From Branchiostoma floridae (Eukaryota; Chordata; Leptocardii; Amphioxiformes; Branchiostomatidae), in the NCBI RefSeq assembly GCF_000003815.2, contig NC_049984.1, positions 12,149,186-12,213,185 of the forward strand: a stretch of DNA of 64,000 nt. Direction: 5' to 3'. This document shows, piece by piece, positions 22,901-37,900 of this stretch (its first letter is position 1; every line of letters starts with the position of its first letter). The notes beneath the pieces were generated by a model, which was not told where the DNA came from, did not search any database, and saw only the letters and a list, made by a program, of their open reading frames with translations. A program made the translations under genes and the position numbers.

Positions 22901-25900
22901 GATGAAGTCGTAGCGGTAAATACGGTTTGAATGTCATTCCTGACAACCTGCGCGCGCTGTCTGCATGATGGAGAGGGCACCATCTGTCGCGCTCGCCCCA
23001 CCACAGCCTGCCCCAGCTGAGATAGCGCACGTCTCATCTATTTTGTGACGTGGAGCAGGAATTGACTGTGTGATTCCTGACCGCCAAGTCGCCCCCTGCA
23101 CTCAGGAGGAGTTTTGAAAATACCTCATTCTGTAGTTCTCATTACTTGTTTAAATCCAGATGAACAAATCGAAGTGACGTCATGGTGGTGACGTATACAA
23201 TAAGGAGGTTCATGGTACCAACTGCGCATCCGCAGCGACATGCTTTGTGGGTAACATGTCAGAGGTGAAGACTCTCTCTCTCCCTCCCGAAACACAAACA
23301 GACACGTATGAACACGTGTTAAGCGTGGTATAGACAAAAACTATTTACAACTTAGAGGCCTCGTCATTTAACCGTGTGAACTGGTATCCCTGCGCATAAA
23401 GTAGTTCCTCATCAAGATGACATATCGCGATCAGTTTCAATCATGGCTGCAGGTAGTAGGAGGATTTTTGACTAAATAATCCTTTAGTCCTTTATACAAT
23501 GCACGTAATTCGGGTTATTGGAATACTCGGTAATATTTCCGCACAAACAAGTTACTACAATAAACCGCACAGGAGCGCAGTGCTCTGATAACCCATAAAT
23601 AGATTTTGGACAACCCTAAACAAGTTTCCATTACATTAATGAGATAATCTCATTCATCGGCCCTGGTAAAACCATGTTAGCGAACCAATTTTGGTAAATA
23701 GGGATGAAGATTTTTCCTCATTACAAAATCCGGCCTGTTCGCCTGCTTAAATCCCGTGGGACTTTTGTCGGCTTATTTGTCAGTTAGGAGAACAAAGATG
23801 CATGGAGTACGATCGCAAGGAAGTGTCTGTGAGTGTATTACGGAGAAGAAAATTGTGATTGAAGATGGTACTGTTGCAATGTAATTGCATTTGAAGAACA
23901 TGAAGATATACACGTGCTCCCTTGCACTGGCAAGCGTCCAACGTACGGTAACTGCTTGTTTGTGACACGAAAAAGAAGCAAAGAGAAAGCGTTTCCTTAT
24001 CTTTCCTTTCTTGGAGCAGACATATTTCCTTTGCAATCATTCGCGGTCCGTTGTTGCTGGTAAGAAGTATACATACACTTTATAGTGTAATATCTTCGAC
24101 GAATATCTCATCTTCGATGTGTGAAAGTGAGCCGAAGAGTATCTTTACGTAACTGTCGCGGCCTGACCTTTCCTTGGTGCTGATATGCCATCCCATGGGG
24201 GTGGTTCATACATTTTGCCTCGGTTTTTAGTGAAATGCTCCAAAATCTTCCGATAGGGATGTAGTAATTGTTTTAACGAATGGTAAAACATTTAGCACAA
24301 ATCTCAGCGCCCATAATTCTATACGGCTAGTCAACAAATACCCCCCCACACACACACTAAACCCAGATGACTAAATTTCTTTAAACTAATGACAGATCCT
24401 ATCAGCCACATTTAGCCGCTCCTAAACTGCCAATAGTTCACAAAATACCTCCCCCCCCCACACACACAGGCTCTTCGATGGATCACTGTTGAACCCTTGT
24501 TATATTTGATCTCTAGCTCTAGGCGCAAGCTTCCACCCGTGTGTCAGCCCATAACTTTGTATTTACGTCACTGAAGTTTTACCTCAAATCCGGTGACGCC
24601 TTCCCCCAGAGCCTCCACCACGCCTGCGCACTCGTACCCCATGACGGCCGGACACTTGGGCGGGTTCTCCAAGTTCCCCTGGCGAACCATCAGGTCCAGG
24701 AAGTTCAGACCGCTGGAAACAAGGACAGGGATATTACTACACATACATATCAGTGGTTTATTTCAGAGGGACAATCAATACAATGCAATACAATGCGATA
24801 CAATACATTGCAATACAAATATAGAATATAAAAATGTAACGTATGGTACACTTCATTCATTGTTGGCAAAAGCAAAATGTCTTCATAACACACTGATAAT
24901 TACATGACAGTAAAATAGATATCCTATTTTCATATATAGGAGGGATATCCCTGTAGCTCAACTGGTAGCAGCCTCAGCTGTATTCAAGCTCCTGGTTCCA
25001 ATTAGTTGGTAACTTGGAGAGTTGGGGTCTTTCAGAAGGGAGGTGAAATGAGTGTTGTCCGAGGAATTGTCTCAAGCACGTTGAAGGGGAAGGGTTAGTA
25101 ACCCCTTCCAGTAAAAAATATACCCTGCTACTGAAATAGTAAGAAGCCTGCTGACTGCTGTGCTACTAGGCCTTACAAGGGTCTGGAGGAAGTTGCAGAA
25201 TACCGAAGGTTACAAATATCTTTGGTCTTTTGTGGACGTCATGATACTAAAGTTTCTTTTTATTTCCTTCAGGTTTATGGGTACCACGTCCCAGTAACAT
25301 TCACTTATCATCAAACAGCGACAACAGTCAAAGTCAAATCCTTGCGTAATGACGTTGAACTGCGCTTAACGAACCGGAATGGAATATAACACGTCATGCT
25401 TTCCTCTGGGGGGAACAATGAAAGCAAATCGATAAACACACTTATCCGTCAGTTCACGTCTGCAGTCCGCAGAGGCTTGGACATGACCGTCTCTGAGATA
25501 CGATAACGGCAACAGTGACGGAGATAGCAGCGTTATCTGACTCTGAACAGGGCTCTAAGACGCATAGGATGATAGCATATCATTGACAGCGTTGCTTTGA
25601 GGGGCGAAAAGTAAAGATGAGAAAGAACTTCGTCCGACGTAAAGAAACGTAACGTACAATCTTTAGTCCTTCCCCTGATAGAGTACATTCATTTGCAAAG
25701 ATAACAATTTATGTGCATTTCTAAACAAAAGTGTTCTTGTGGTGGTCAGATTTATGGCTATGTTACGGCTGTTGAAAGGGAATAACGTCTATTTTCCTAC
25801 TACTGGAGTCAAACGTATCTGCTGTATGCGTAAAAGAGATTATACTTGCACTATAGCCTTTCTGTAACTTCATTTGTGACAAAGATCAGCCAAGCCATAT

Positions 25901-28900
25901 TCTGTTGTAAAGTTTATTGCCAAACGAATGCTTCAGGGCCTTCTGATCTAACGGCTTGCTGTGGGGAGGCCGACAAGATCTCACATCGGAGTTCCACCCA
26001 CTCATTACCCGTCACAGCAACACTTCAAAGTGCCGTAATAACGTCTGACTCGCGCTAAGAACTCATTTGAATTGCCATAATCCATCAAACTCGTACCCAA
26101 CAGACCTCATTAGTTATATCTCCACTGTGATAATGACATTGAGGTGCTGAGGCACTCTCGCTACACAGGGACGAAAGTAAGGTGAGGGTTTAAATACATA
26201 ACATTTATGCCAATAATACCCGACCACCCTGTCGCTTCCAGTCCTTTAGTCAGCACGCCATTTCTTTCAGCAAAAATCAACTCATTCCTCCGGTAGCCTT
26301 AAGTCTGTGTGCACCTATTAGCGCTCCTGACTACCTGAAGCGTATTGGGTAATTAAAATTCGGGGGAAAATTCACAAAAATCAGAAAATTAAAAAAAAAT
26401 GATCTATTCAAACAGATTTATTCAAATATCTACATTTCTGCAAAGTATCGATAGTAATCATTGAATTATGGAGTGCACTTTGTCGCATTTTTTCCTAAAA
26501 TGGGCGTGGCCTTATAGCTCTTGGTGATCATGACGTCGAACTATTGTCATAAATCATCTTCATGCAATAAGGTACTTCTTGAAAAAATCATGGTGCAGGC
26601 GTTATTCAAATGGTATTTTCAGAACACAAACGCCTCAGCCACCACTCTTAAGGGCCTTAAATCTACACCTTTATCCATTAGAAAGAAAAGAAAAATTTTA
26701 TTTGTTCTTGCTTCTTCATAGGTTAATTTCTTTAAGGAGGTTCACCTCCAATGCGCGTATTGTTTTTGGTCGTGTAACGTTATGTGTGTTCGCATCTAAA
26801 GCTCAATACTCTATCTTTTTGACGCATTTGCATGTGGGTAGATACTGAGGTCACGAAGAAACACGGCAAATTTGGTTTCCCTTGCATCTTTTTCAGGTAA
26901 TACAGCGTTACAGGACGAACCCCCTTTCCTGAAAGAAATATGGTATAGTCCATAGACAGCTGGTCTGCCCGGTGAGGACAATAACTTCAATGTGGTAACC
27001 CGGTGTAGCTTGGGACTTGTTAAACACTAACAGTTATAGAGCATGATACGTCTTGGGCTAGAATGATAAAATTCGCCAAAATTGAATATTTCAGGTAGGT
27101 ATGATTTCTTCGATTTCTTGTTCAGTATTTCGTCGAGTTTCATTAAAAAAAAGCCGCCTCTCTGGCACCCGCCCTACCTGTTGATCTAGTGAAAAATAGT
27201 ACATATTGAAAAATGATACCTATCGTTTCGTGAAAAATAACACCTGTTGAATCATGAAATATGGTAACTCTTTACATATGTGTACATTTGGCATTAGTAT
27301 GTAAATCCGGCCCAATATCATCGTGATACGTTTCTTTATTCAGCTTCCTGGATTCGCTGATATGTTAAAACCATACAGGTGCAAATAGCGTTCTCACCCG
27401 GAACGTTAATTCCCCCCAAGAGGATTATGCACGGATATCTACTTAAAACTGTGTCACTAGAACGCCAGTAGACTGTGCGATGACGTCATTGTTGCCATTG
27501 CAACGACCATTGCTTTCGGTACCTGTTATCCGTATAATTCTTATTTAGTCTCATCTGTCACCTATGGTGTGGTTCCTTTGCATAAATATTGACATGAAGG
27601 TGTGTTCAGAATGTCACTGCAAATTTTCACTCATTAATGTAAGTTGCGGAATATAACCACTATATGCGGCTTAAAATGTGTGTCTAAAATGCTGTGAGTT
27701 CGGACATATTCGGATGTGAATCTAAAACATTTTTGCAAGTTTCCACAGTCACAGCCAATGTTTCTTGGCATACAAAACTACACCAAGCATACAAAAACAA
27801 CGATGATAACTAAACGTATAATTCATTTCTCAGCGTATTGCTGAATCCTACAATAAAAGAAATATATACAAGAAAGTAAAAGTCTGAGAGAGAGAGCTCT
27901 TAAGCCAACGCACGTCAATCATAAATATTATCAATGTCATTGACGTCATAACTGCTCTTTCGGCTTGTAAGATGATTATAAAAACGCAACGTAGAAGGTT
28001 TGATTTATCATCTGTAATATCCTCTCACTTACACCAGCTTTATAAACGAGCCCGTGACATTTTTATGACGCCAGAAGCTATCAAACATCGGCAATTTATT
28101 ATTATAAAAGACCTTCAGTTTGCATAGATGTTCGGCGCGTTGTAACGGATTCCAAGATGGCGACCTGTTGCTGCCGAACTGATGACGTCTTTGCATTGGT
28201 GGCCAACAACATGCCGGCTTATCAGTATAGCACAGCCCTGTACTCTGAAACGTTTATATTCTAAACGTAGTGAGTGAGGAAATATAGAAATGCGGCAATG
28301 ATATTTTAGGACGTTTCTTGACCTTGAACGGGTGGAAGTTGATTTCCCCTGGCATCAGTTGCTCGCCCAAAGCCGGTCGAAGATGTTTAGCTTCAATTTT
28401 TCCAACCATTTCCCTATTACTAAATGAGCAGTGACTACTTTTCCTGCGCTACACACACGCCACGCACACACACATGAAACCAATCTATTTACTCGCATTG
28501 TTATACCTCGGTGACATACGTACACACACACACACACAGACACACAGACACACACACACACAGACACAAACACACACACGGCTTCTCCATCATGAGTAAG
28601 GTGTTAAGGTATTTACGCCCTGTGATCGTGCGTATAGCTAGAATCTCATGGCGTCGAAACGTCGCGCCTGCACTATCTAACAGGTATACGGGTCGCCACA
28701 CCTTCACGGATACGAAGGCTGTGTGACCGCCTGATTGTGTTCACCGAACGTTAGACGCCAAAAGATATGCTTGAAAACATCGGATGATTGTTCTTAGTGT
28801 TGAAATAGAACAATTTCCCACAGCGGCGGCATCCCATATCTTTGTACATTTTTCAACGTCAAAAACAGTACATTTTCACCCAGAACACGTCCGTAGTCTG

Positions 28901-31900
28901 TACATCGCGAATTCCTGTCCATCCCTTAAAGCCCTGTCTGTTCCCGTCTCTTGCATGGCTGGATTCCTGTAGGCTTAAGTACTTTTCCTTCGTTTCCAAA
29001 TGCCCCGCTCCAGCATGGTTTACGCAAACCTAACCTGAAATCTAAACCTCATACACCCGACCTCACCCCATATTGATATCTGACCAGACAGTGGCCATAT
29101 CTTCCAGACTGATACGGCCTGCGGGCCAGGGTATCGATTAACACCAATGATGGATGGAACGTCTGACTGGATATCTCATTTCCAAGTTCACGTCCTGTGC
29201 CATACTTCAGTCATGGGCAGTGGTACGTGACATATATTTTGGAATATTCAATCGAAACTTAAACCGGGAACAGAACATCACCGATTTTTTTTTTTTTTTT
29301 TCAAAATAAGACCATATGCAGAGAAAATCTCTCAACAATGTAAACAATAGTGATGTTTTTTTCTGCTATACAAGTAACTTTGGTGTCGGAAAGATAACTT
29401 TTAAAAGGCTGTGCACATCATATGCATGGGTACGCTTTCTAGGAAAGCTTTCAATTTAAGATCTTTCTCATATGCTGACAGCAAAATCGCAAAACTGTCC
29501 TTCCATGCCTAACACGCACACTTGAAGGATGAGATAGACCTAGGCAGACCTGTCAAAACCTGGGTTTGAATGCAATACGATAAATCACTCGTTTGAAAAG
29601 TTACGACCAGGGAATCAAACCTTCCGCCCACGAAATGCAATTGCGGATGTGGTCGCTCGCTGTAATTACCTCGCGTTCACTCAACTGCAAATCAATCAAT
29701 GTTCTACACGCCACTTCGAAACTAATGTTGCATTCTGTGAGTCGTACGAATTTCCAGTCTCTTTTACTCGCACGCTTTTGCATTGCAATTGTGACGTTTC
29801 GGATGCCTCTTTCACCTACGTTTCTAGGTTTGTATTCTAAGTATAGATTTATTATTCTATCGGAATGACAGTGTTGAAGTACTGTTGAAGTAGACTCAGA
29901 AGGGGGGGGGGTGGTAATGGACTGCTGCGGAAGGGATTCCAGTCTGAAGTAAACAGGCTGTGACTCACTGACGTCATGACATAAACCTGTCTGTATACCT
30001 GGCTCAATGAGCACTTCGACAGAACGTATCGTATTCACGTACTGTTATAAGGATGATATGCCGTCTATAGTTTCCAAACGATGTGTCGAAAGAGAATCCC
30101 GTTTTTGTCAAACTTTTTGTATTCGCACGCTTGTATCAGTTTTTGGATCATCCCAGAGGGTGCCCTCCCTATGATCAACATGGCCTTAACTACAATACAA
30201 CGATCATTGTTCTTAGTGGATGTTGCCGCTGATTATTGATAAATGCAAACTATATCATATATTACTATTCACCAGCCAGACCGATCGTCTGGAGTCCCAC
30301 GTGTCATAAGAAAAATACCAAAACTCATAATTAGCCGCACTCGATTGTAGTACAATATCAATGATTTAGGCTAGCTTTTATTGTTCTAGAAATTACAATG
30401 TCAAATTTCATTTTATTTTCATAATCTGCATTTCTACTATGTTTAATACTTGTTTTAGTAATTAGGATGATAAGTTTGTTTCTTCTTTTTTTTTGCCATA
30501 CATTGTACCGTGTACGATCGTTGCGCAATAAAGTTCTATGCTACGTATAGTGAATGCGCATGCGTATATGTGGCGTATTACGTTCTCGCTGCGATCTGAA
30601 TTGGATTTATGTAACCCTTGACTTCATGATGCAAAATGTAAATGTATGACTGGAAAAGTAAAAACCAAAGAGTAAAAAGATTAACCTCTATCTATGAAAT
30701 TCCTTAAGCGCTCTGTCAAGTCGCTCCGTCGCAGGGCGTTCGCAGCGAGGGTGACAGCCACAGTGAAATGGGGACGCTCACTATAAACCCCCATTGCATT
30801 TCCAAGAAAAACAATTACTAACACTGCGTGCAGATTGACTTTAAAAGGAAATGACCCAAATTGACAAAGCGCTAACAACACAAACGAAGGCACAGATGTA
30901 CCTTTCGGTTAAAAAAACTGTATTTGGATTAATGGCCGGTGATTTTGCAAAGAGGTGCGTTCTCTCGTCCTGAATGCTACATCCGCACTTTAGCATGCAC
31001 GGAAACGTGTTGCCGCCGATCTTAGGTTAAAAGTCTTTGCTCCTATTCTCCTCACGCCCCCTCACAGTCTCTTGACAGACGTGTGCTTTACATTTGAAAA
31101 TGCACTTTGAATCCGTGTATTCTCGGATTTTATCAGAAGGATCTATATCAGATATCCTCAGTACCTCGGTCCCACGGTGACGCACAGCGTGCATGATAAG
31201 ATTGAAAAGGAAACTCTTCGCACGCTCTAATGTTTTTATAACCTTATGTTTACGTAAACTCATACAGGACTAGAAATACATCAAAGCTTTATCTAGATGA
31301 TATTCAGTAGTGATAAGCCTTTCCAACCGCTGCTCATTCGTTTATGTTTATTGATGAAGGTCATAATACTGGATTTGACAAACAGGCTAGGATGCTACTT
31401 GTTAAATCAAATGTGCATGGATACACTACACTGAGAATATTGCCTTCAAGCGCTTGGCTGATATGAAATGTGTAATTTCTTCCTTTTTTCGGTCATTACA
31501 GGAACATGGGCATCAGCCATTTTTTGTATGGATCAAATCGCTTCAAATGATAACCTTGGGCCTTTTCAATTTCCGCTGCTTTCAAACAAGAAATCCCGCA
31601 TTAGTGAAGTAGACGTAGAAACTTATTATGGAGTAGCAACGTAGTTCTATCTTCAGTGTCTGTTTTACTTGCATGTTTTATGGTTCACTTCATATGTGTA
31701 TACTGTATCGTGGGTTGTAGTTCACTTTCAGAAGTGTAGCCCAGGGGCATGAATTTGAAATACGATTGTCGATAATCCGATATGCATGTGCCAGTGTCAA
31801 CAGAGCATGAAATGTAAGCTGTCTTTGCAACTAAAACACGTAATTCTGTGCCCCCAGTCCCTCCCACGTAATATTCATTACTAAGACTGAGCAGTCGTGG

Positions 31901-34900
31901 CTGAATCTGCGGCGGTAATTCATCGACTTCTATCTTGTCTATGAGCTAGTCTCTCTGGCCGCCATCTTGACTCCTATGCGTCATGGCGCCAACAAGTCCG
32001 TACGCGAGTGATCAGGCAACAATAATCTGGACCAACAGGTGCCAAAACTGGCTCTGATCACTTATGCTTTTGCTAGCAAACATTTCAACCATCATCTACC
32101 CAAACGCGAGGCAAACAGTATTCAAAGATGTCTATAGGGTTGGTTTGGTTTTCCATCCTTTAGCTTTAATAGTCAATATTTACTGCGGTAAAGTGCGATA
32201 TCAGCTAAAAGTGTATGCAAATTGAATCCTTAGGTCAAACTTTGCGGAGACGATCGCGCAATGTTTTGCTGTAGATAAGGAAGTCAATTTGCCAGTCGTC
32301 CTTTACGCATCTAGCTTCGGCAGACAATTTCCTGCTAGATCTTGGTTGGGCATCTGAGCCATTTTCAAGTGGTAACATGGTAGTCTGAGGCAATGCAGTG
32401 CCACAACAAGTCGCTAGGGGGGGAGCAAAATCGATTCATTTTGAGGTATCAATAAGACCTACCCACACGCCAAATATGATGACAATTCACCTAGGCCCCA
32501 TCCAGTTATCATGTTTACAGACGCGCACGCACACACACGCGCGCGCACACACATGTGGACGCTACCCAAAACATAACCTTCTCCGTCGAAGGTAATAACA
32601 GAACTGGGAAGAAAATAAATGACAAAGAGTTGAACTCTCTGTATTCTCTGCCAGCTACCTGAGCGGTGCGTATACGTAAAGGTCGTGGATCGGACAAATG
32701 CACGCAGACCAAATCTCCCCGAAGTCTCCACGGTATAAGTGGATTTTTCCATCTTTCTGTGTGCAGATATGCAATCCATTTCGCTAACCCCTCCATTGCT
32801 CTGGGGAATATAAGGTGACAAAAGTGCGTTGGGGCTGAATTGCTTTTCCATTCAACCTGTCATATCTTGTGATAAAGCCAGGTTTCATGGCGACTGTGCC
32901 ACGCCACACACGAATGAAGTGGCCGTCCGTCAAATTGTTCATTCATTTGTTCTTTTTACATTCATTCATTCATTCATTCGTTTGTTCGTCGGTTGGTGTA
33001 TTCATTCATTCGTTCGTTCATTCATTGAATGAATGCAAGTCACCAGAAAGCGTCAAATGCTGTGCCTTCTGCATTGGGAAAAATCATAAGTAACTCACCA
33101 AATTAAACATGCTCATTACATCAGCGTCTTCGCGTTTATTTCCTGTGTATACATTCATACGTATACATGTCTTTCAGATTAACACCAGACCTTAGAAACG
33201 ATCCCCGCACGAGAAGCCATATGTCGCCGTGTCACAGAAAAAACGACCATCTGGTTATGACAGGTTAATTTTTCACATAACAGTCTATCTGTGATCTTTT
33301 CTTATCGTATTCTTCTCATGTTTAACCGGAAAAAGCTCAATTTTTATGAATATCTCCAATCAGTTCGATATCAGGCAATGATGATAAATACTAAAATAAA
33401 AAGTTACATCAAAAGTTCATCCTTGAAAAGTGTACTTTATACCATCTTTGACGAAGTGCAATTACGTCCATTTTTTCTATCAACTGCTGAATGGCAATGT
33501 CATTTACATATATGCAAAATAGATACAAAGTGAGGCATGATGATGGTTTTCTCTGGACCACTAGTAGCTCAATATTCATACTTACTCACTTTACTATATC
33601 TGGGGGCGTCGCGGGAAGATGAAGTTTACACATAGATAAAGTTCTACATTGTAGATATATTCATACATTGCTTTTCAATATCCCCCAGTCTGTCTAGTAG
33701 TCCATACATCCCACCCTCGAGCTCTATTCTAAAAGTGTACGTGTACTTTAACACGACGCCCAGCGCTCCTCCACACTTAGTTCAAAAGCTTTCTGTAGAC
33801 ACCTGTTTCCGCACGTATTATCTCCTACCGCTGCGGGCTGGAACATTTGTGCGGGCGGCACAGAAAAGAAGACACCCGCTCAATCTTAATGGGCTTTCAA
33901 ATGGTAAAGGTGGGCTCACACGTGCGTATATATTCAAGTCCGTTTGAGGTCCGTATAGACGTTTTAGCCTCTAGTAGGCTCTTCATTTCGCTAAAAAACA
34001 ATAGAAATTGGACAAAATATAGCCAGATAACATGACAGCGAAGTAAGCTGGTTGTAAACCACACTCATCGGACAGCTTACTCCTCTAGCATGTTGTATGT
34101 CTATAATTTTCCAAATTTTCTAAAAGAAATGTCAAGTATTCCGCTTCTAGATTTCTTCCTTTTTAAACCAGCGCATCATTTGAAACAAATGACATGGGTA
34201 TGAAGGCGTTTTTACACGTTCAAGATATGGTGAAAATCTTTCTTCACGATAAATCGAATGGCATTATATATGTAGTTAGAAGCGACCAATTAGCTTGCAT
34301 TTATCATAAAAGGGCTCCCATCTAATATGATGTGCTGTTATGATATCTTTCATTCTTCGCCCGGAATGTATCTGTTGGGGGGGGGGGGGGGGCGACGTGG
34401 TGTTTGCATATAATGCTCTTTGTTGACTCTGGAAAAATAATTGCGGAAGCTTTAGATGGAACAACATTGCAAACAGAATGTGCACCGTTAACAGCGATCA
34501 CCTCGCGATTTCAGCCACGTTTATCTGAAATCAAACTTAATATAACGTCATTGTATGCGACAGCACGCCCCTAATGTTGGCTTCCTCTGGTGATCTCATC
34601 TCGCAATGATGTAGGTGATCGTACAGTTTGCACCTTTTTGAAATTGCCTCTCTCCGCTACAGTCCTAACGTGTATAAAATCAACAGGTTGTGCTAAATTC
34701 TCCGAGTCCATCTGTTGCGCACTGAATCTAAAACATCCACCACGCAAAATACAACTCCTCCTTGACAGATAAATTTCGGTCCTCCATACCCGACCATCGC
34801 GACACCGTGCCTATTCATTAAGACATTAAGCTGAAGTGGCCTCCTGACACATTTTACCTCCCCTGACACGCGCTAATTGTCATTATGGATTCGCCCGACT

Positions 34901-37900
34901 GTGATTTCATACCTGTTCTGTCATTAGGGAGGAGGCCATTAGGCTGCGGTAAGAACCATCCGCCGCGCACTTGTTTGCTAATCTGGGAGAAATCAGGTCA
35001 TATATAGGCAAGAGGAAAATGGAAGCACGTACGGTTGGAAACAAGATCAGTCGGTTCTTCTACATATTTCCTGTCCTTACGATAACTGTTGACTGTACAG
35101 AGCAACATTCAAAAAGTAACGGTGGATCTGGTACTATGTCAAACAAGACTAGAAAATTTATTATGATGGGAATGTTACCTCTGAACATACAATAGGCCTT
35201 CTGAGAGTCACACATACATACTTATTATTTTGTATTTGTGATTTGTATTTTCAGATTAGCCTTATTGTCTTCAATGCATTTATCATTATGACAACCTCGG
35301 TAACAGTAGTTAACCTTGGATATCTAGGTCACGACCGAACATAAATCACATGCACAATAAAAGACCATTGCCGGATGTTACGTCATTCGAAATCCGGGGC
35401 AAAAGTTTACACTAACGTTTAGTATGATGTGTAGTCTGTTATGACAACAGGTGTCAGTATTAACTATGGGGGAAGGGGGGGGGGGGGGTAGCTGGGATTA
35501 GCTGATTTGGCAGTTAACAATGTTTGAAGTCTTAATCAGTACTACAGTAAAATAGTTTCTGAATTTCTTGTTTTATTCATCATTGTGAATTTCTCGATCA
35601 TTCTGTCGACATGCATCTTCCCGTATTCCTGCAGGACCCGGGACAAACCCGCAACACCATTTGTTTGACCTTGGAAATGACTTTAAACCCGGACCGTCCA
35701 TGATATAACTTGAACACACGTCAAGACAAACAAACAAACCGAAAGCAATGCCTTATCATAGGTAATTTGATCTTGCATAGATTCTTTTCTTTTCCGACAA
35801 ACAGGACCAAACCAATTGTACATTTATTGGCACATACAATCATATCGCCATGGCCCATCTCCACAATACAACCCCCGGGACCTTGGGTTTACACATGCAA
35901 AATAATGACGCAAACAACGAATCATCAGGGGGAGTCACATTTCTCTGTGATATATGAGATTCAGCTTAAACTAAGCGCTCTGTTTCTGCTTCTCGTCTCC
36001 ACCGCCCACGCCGTGACGAAGGAAGATTGTTAGGGGAAACAACCTGTGCCCTAACGCCAGAATAATAGTTTTTACATCGCTAATGTAATGTATAGTACTC
36101 CCATGAGATGGTACTGTACTATAGTTGAAAAACAACATTCTCCAAAGCTTAAGGACGTACTGGGTGTATACCTCTACTGGATCATGGGGAGAGAGTGATG
36201 ATAACATTGCAAAATATCAAATGATACGACGTAAACAAACGGAAACGTGCATACCGTGAACATTTTGCATTTATACTCTTTACTAATAAAAGCTACTCAA
36301 TTATTTCTGCTATTTCCCCCTCATAATCGCTCTCGCAGCTGTTTTGTCGTCCATAAACAGTTACTGTTTAAACTTTATCTTATATTTTACATCTCGAGTT
36401 TGAGGAAAAACCTCGGCGCCGTTTTAGTAAATCTTTCGTGCGCTGTTTCATCCGGCAACAGGGAAAGCCGGAACAAACTACAGGGACAATCCGCTATATG
36501 TTCTAACTGGATGTGCATCTGATTGTAATCTATCCGTTTACTCAGCTCACTTCATGTGCGAATATATACAACCTTCGTGTCTGCATAAAATATAGCCCAA
36601 ATGTTGTGCACAGTACGCGAAATGCATCCCCATGAAAGTAGTAACGAAACGTCCCTGTATGTGGCTTGTAACTCTCAGGGTTTAATTGGGCTTCATAATG
36701 TAGCTGTCGGACTGCATGTAACCTTTAAATTAAATCCGTCCCACCGAATATGACCTGGTAATTATTCTCAAGGATCATGTTAAATCTAATAGAAGGGTTT
36801 GAGATTCATAAAGGCACTTCTCAGACGGGCTTGCAGCTGGTTTCACTCGCGCATGCGCTGTGACAGCAAGGTCACCATTGGTAGTTTGCAGTCACCTGTA
36901 GCTCACCAGACATTTACTGTAAAAGGGCAAATGTTGGCGGATATCGTGGTAGGGAGAAAATGGAGTGCCCACGGTGGATTTAAGTTCGCGGGTAAAACAA
37001 GGTTGGCGGAACAACTTTTTTGCGGTGGTGAAGAGGTCTCATGGAAAACAAAACCGCCGCGAACATTTCCCCTTCTACGGAACACCTTTCCCCCTCTCAG
37101 TTTGTCAGTTAGAATTTTCTTCCAAGCCGTCTAAATAATTTGACCTCTCATTTGACATCCAATTAAGTTGACGCTGTTGCAAACATAATAACTCTGAAAA
37201 CGTATGCCTAGCAGACGGCAGTGCAGTATTGGGTGGTTCAATCGTTTGCACTATTTAAGTTTTTTATGAGACTGCACCTGAGCCTATATTTGTCGTGATG
37301 TATGCTCACTTTATCGTAAATGAAATCTAAAGTTATTTCAAACGTTTAAATGCCAGACGTGACCTATAGAGGTTTAAAGATCACAACAGACGTCACTTAA
37401 TTTTATTAGTTAGACACCGCGCAGAGCACAGAAGAGAACACGACATGTTTTTACACTCTAGCTAGGAAATACGATACCAAGGTACACGGACACCTTTTAC
37501 CTACAGAGTTAAATGGGTGAGAAATTATGAAAGGATTCATTTTGTGACGGCCAAACCTAAAGCATAGTTACTGTACCGTCCCTGTTGACCAAGGACAACA
37601 GATTGGGACCCATTACCGTTCCAGAGAGCGCACAATGCCTACCGTTTGTTCTACCACCACTGTCTACACTTTCACTGTGCCAGGCTTGTTTGCAGGTCCT
37701 GCAGCGGATGACCGAGAAAAACACGCCGGCTTTTTATGCCCCAGTGTGTACACACAAACAGAATCACTGGCGCGCACGTTCTAGGTTTTTAAATAAATGC
37801 CACTTCTGTGTGACAAATATTTCACAGAAATGCAAACCCTTGAAATCTGTGTAAAAACGTCATTTTGATGGACACTGCATCTTTATCCCGCCATAAATCG

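Larger units (their letters stand above)
17056..24582 (-). other. VAT1L intron 2 (7.5 kb)
   Basis: Non-coding between exons 17055-16840 and 24712-24583. Contents seen: the (TTTG)n repeat, the 47-bp minisatellite, the long-TIR MITE, the TACTGTAAA MITE and a SINE. The open frames here show no family motifs and are treated as chance. Confidence 0.8.

Noticed and set aside
22717-23037. 106-codon minus-strand frame starting in a GC-rich patch in VAT1L intron 2
   Set aside because: Starts MRRALSQLGQAVV and looks somewhat protein-like, but has no known domain or supporting splice sites; could be an alternative first exon only if transcripts show it.
24950-25005. Functional tRNA gene
   Set aside because: Has A- and B-box-like words but no foldable acceptor stem; better explained as a SINE head. 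The same applies to 22005-22075 and 51061-51150.
29601-30038. 145-codon minus-strand frame in VAT1L intron 1
   Set aside because: No recognisable motif, no splice context, and crosses a G9 run; treated as chance.
32459-32851. 130-codon minus-strand frame
   Set aside because: Partly a translation of the CA/CG microsatellite; no family resemblance.
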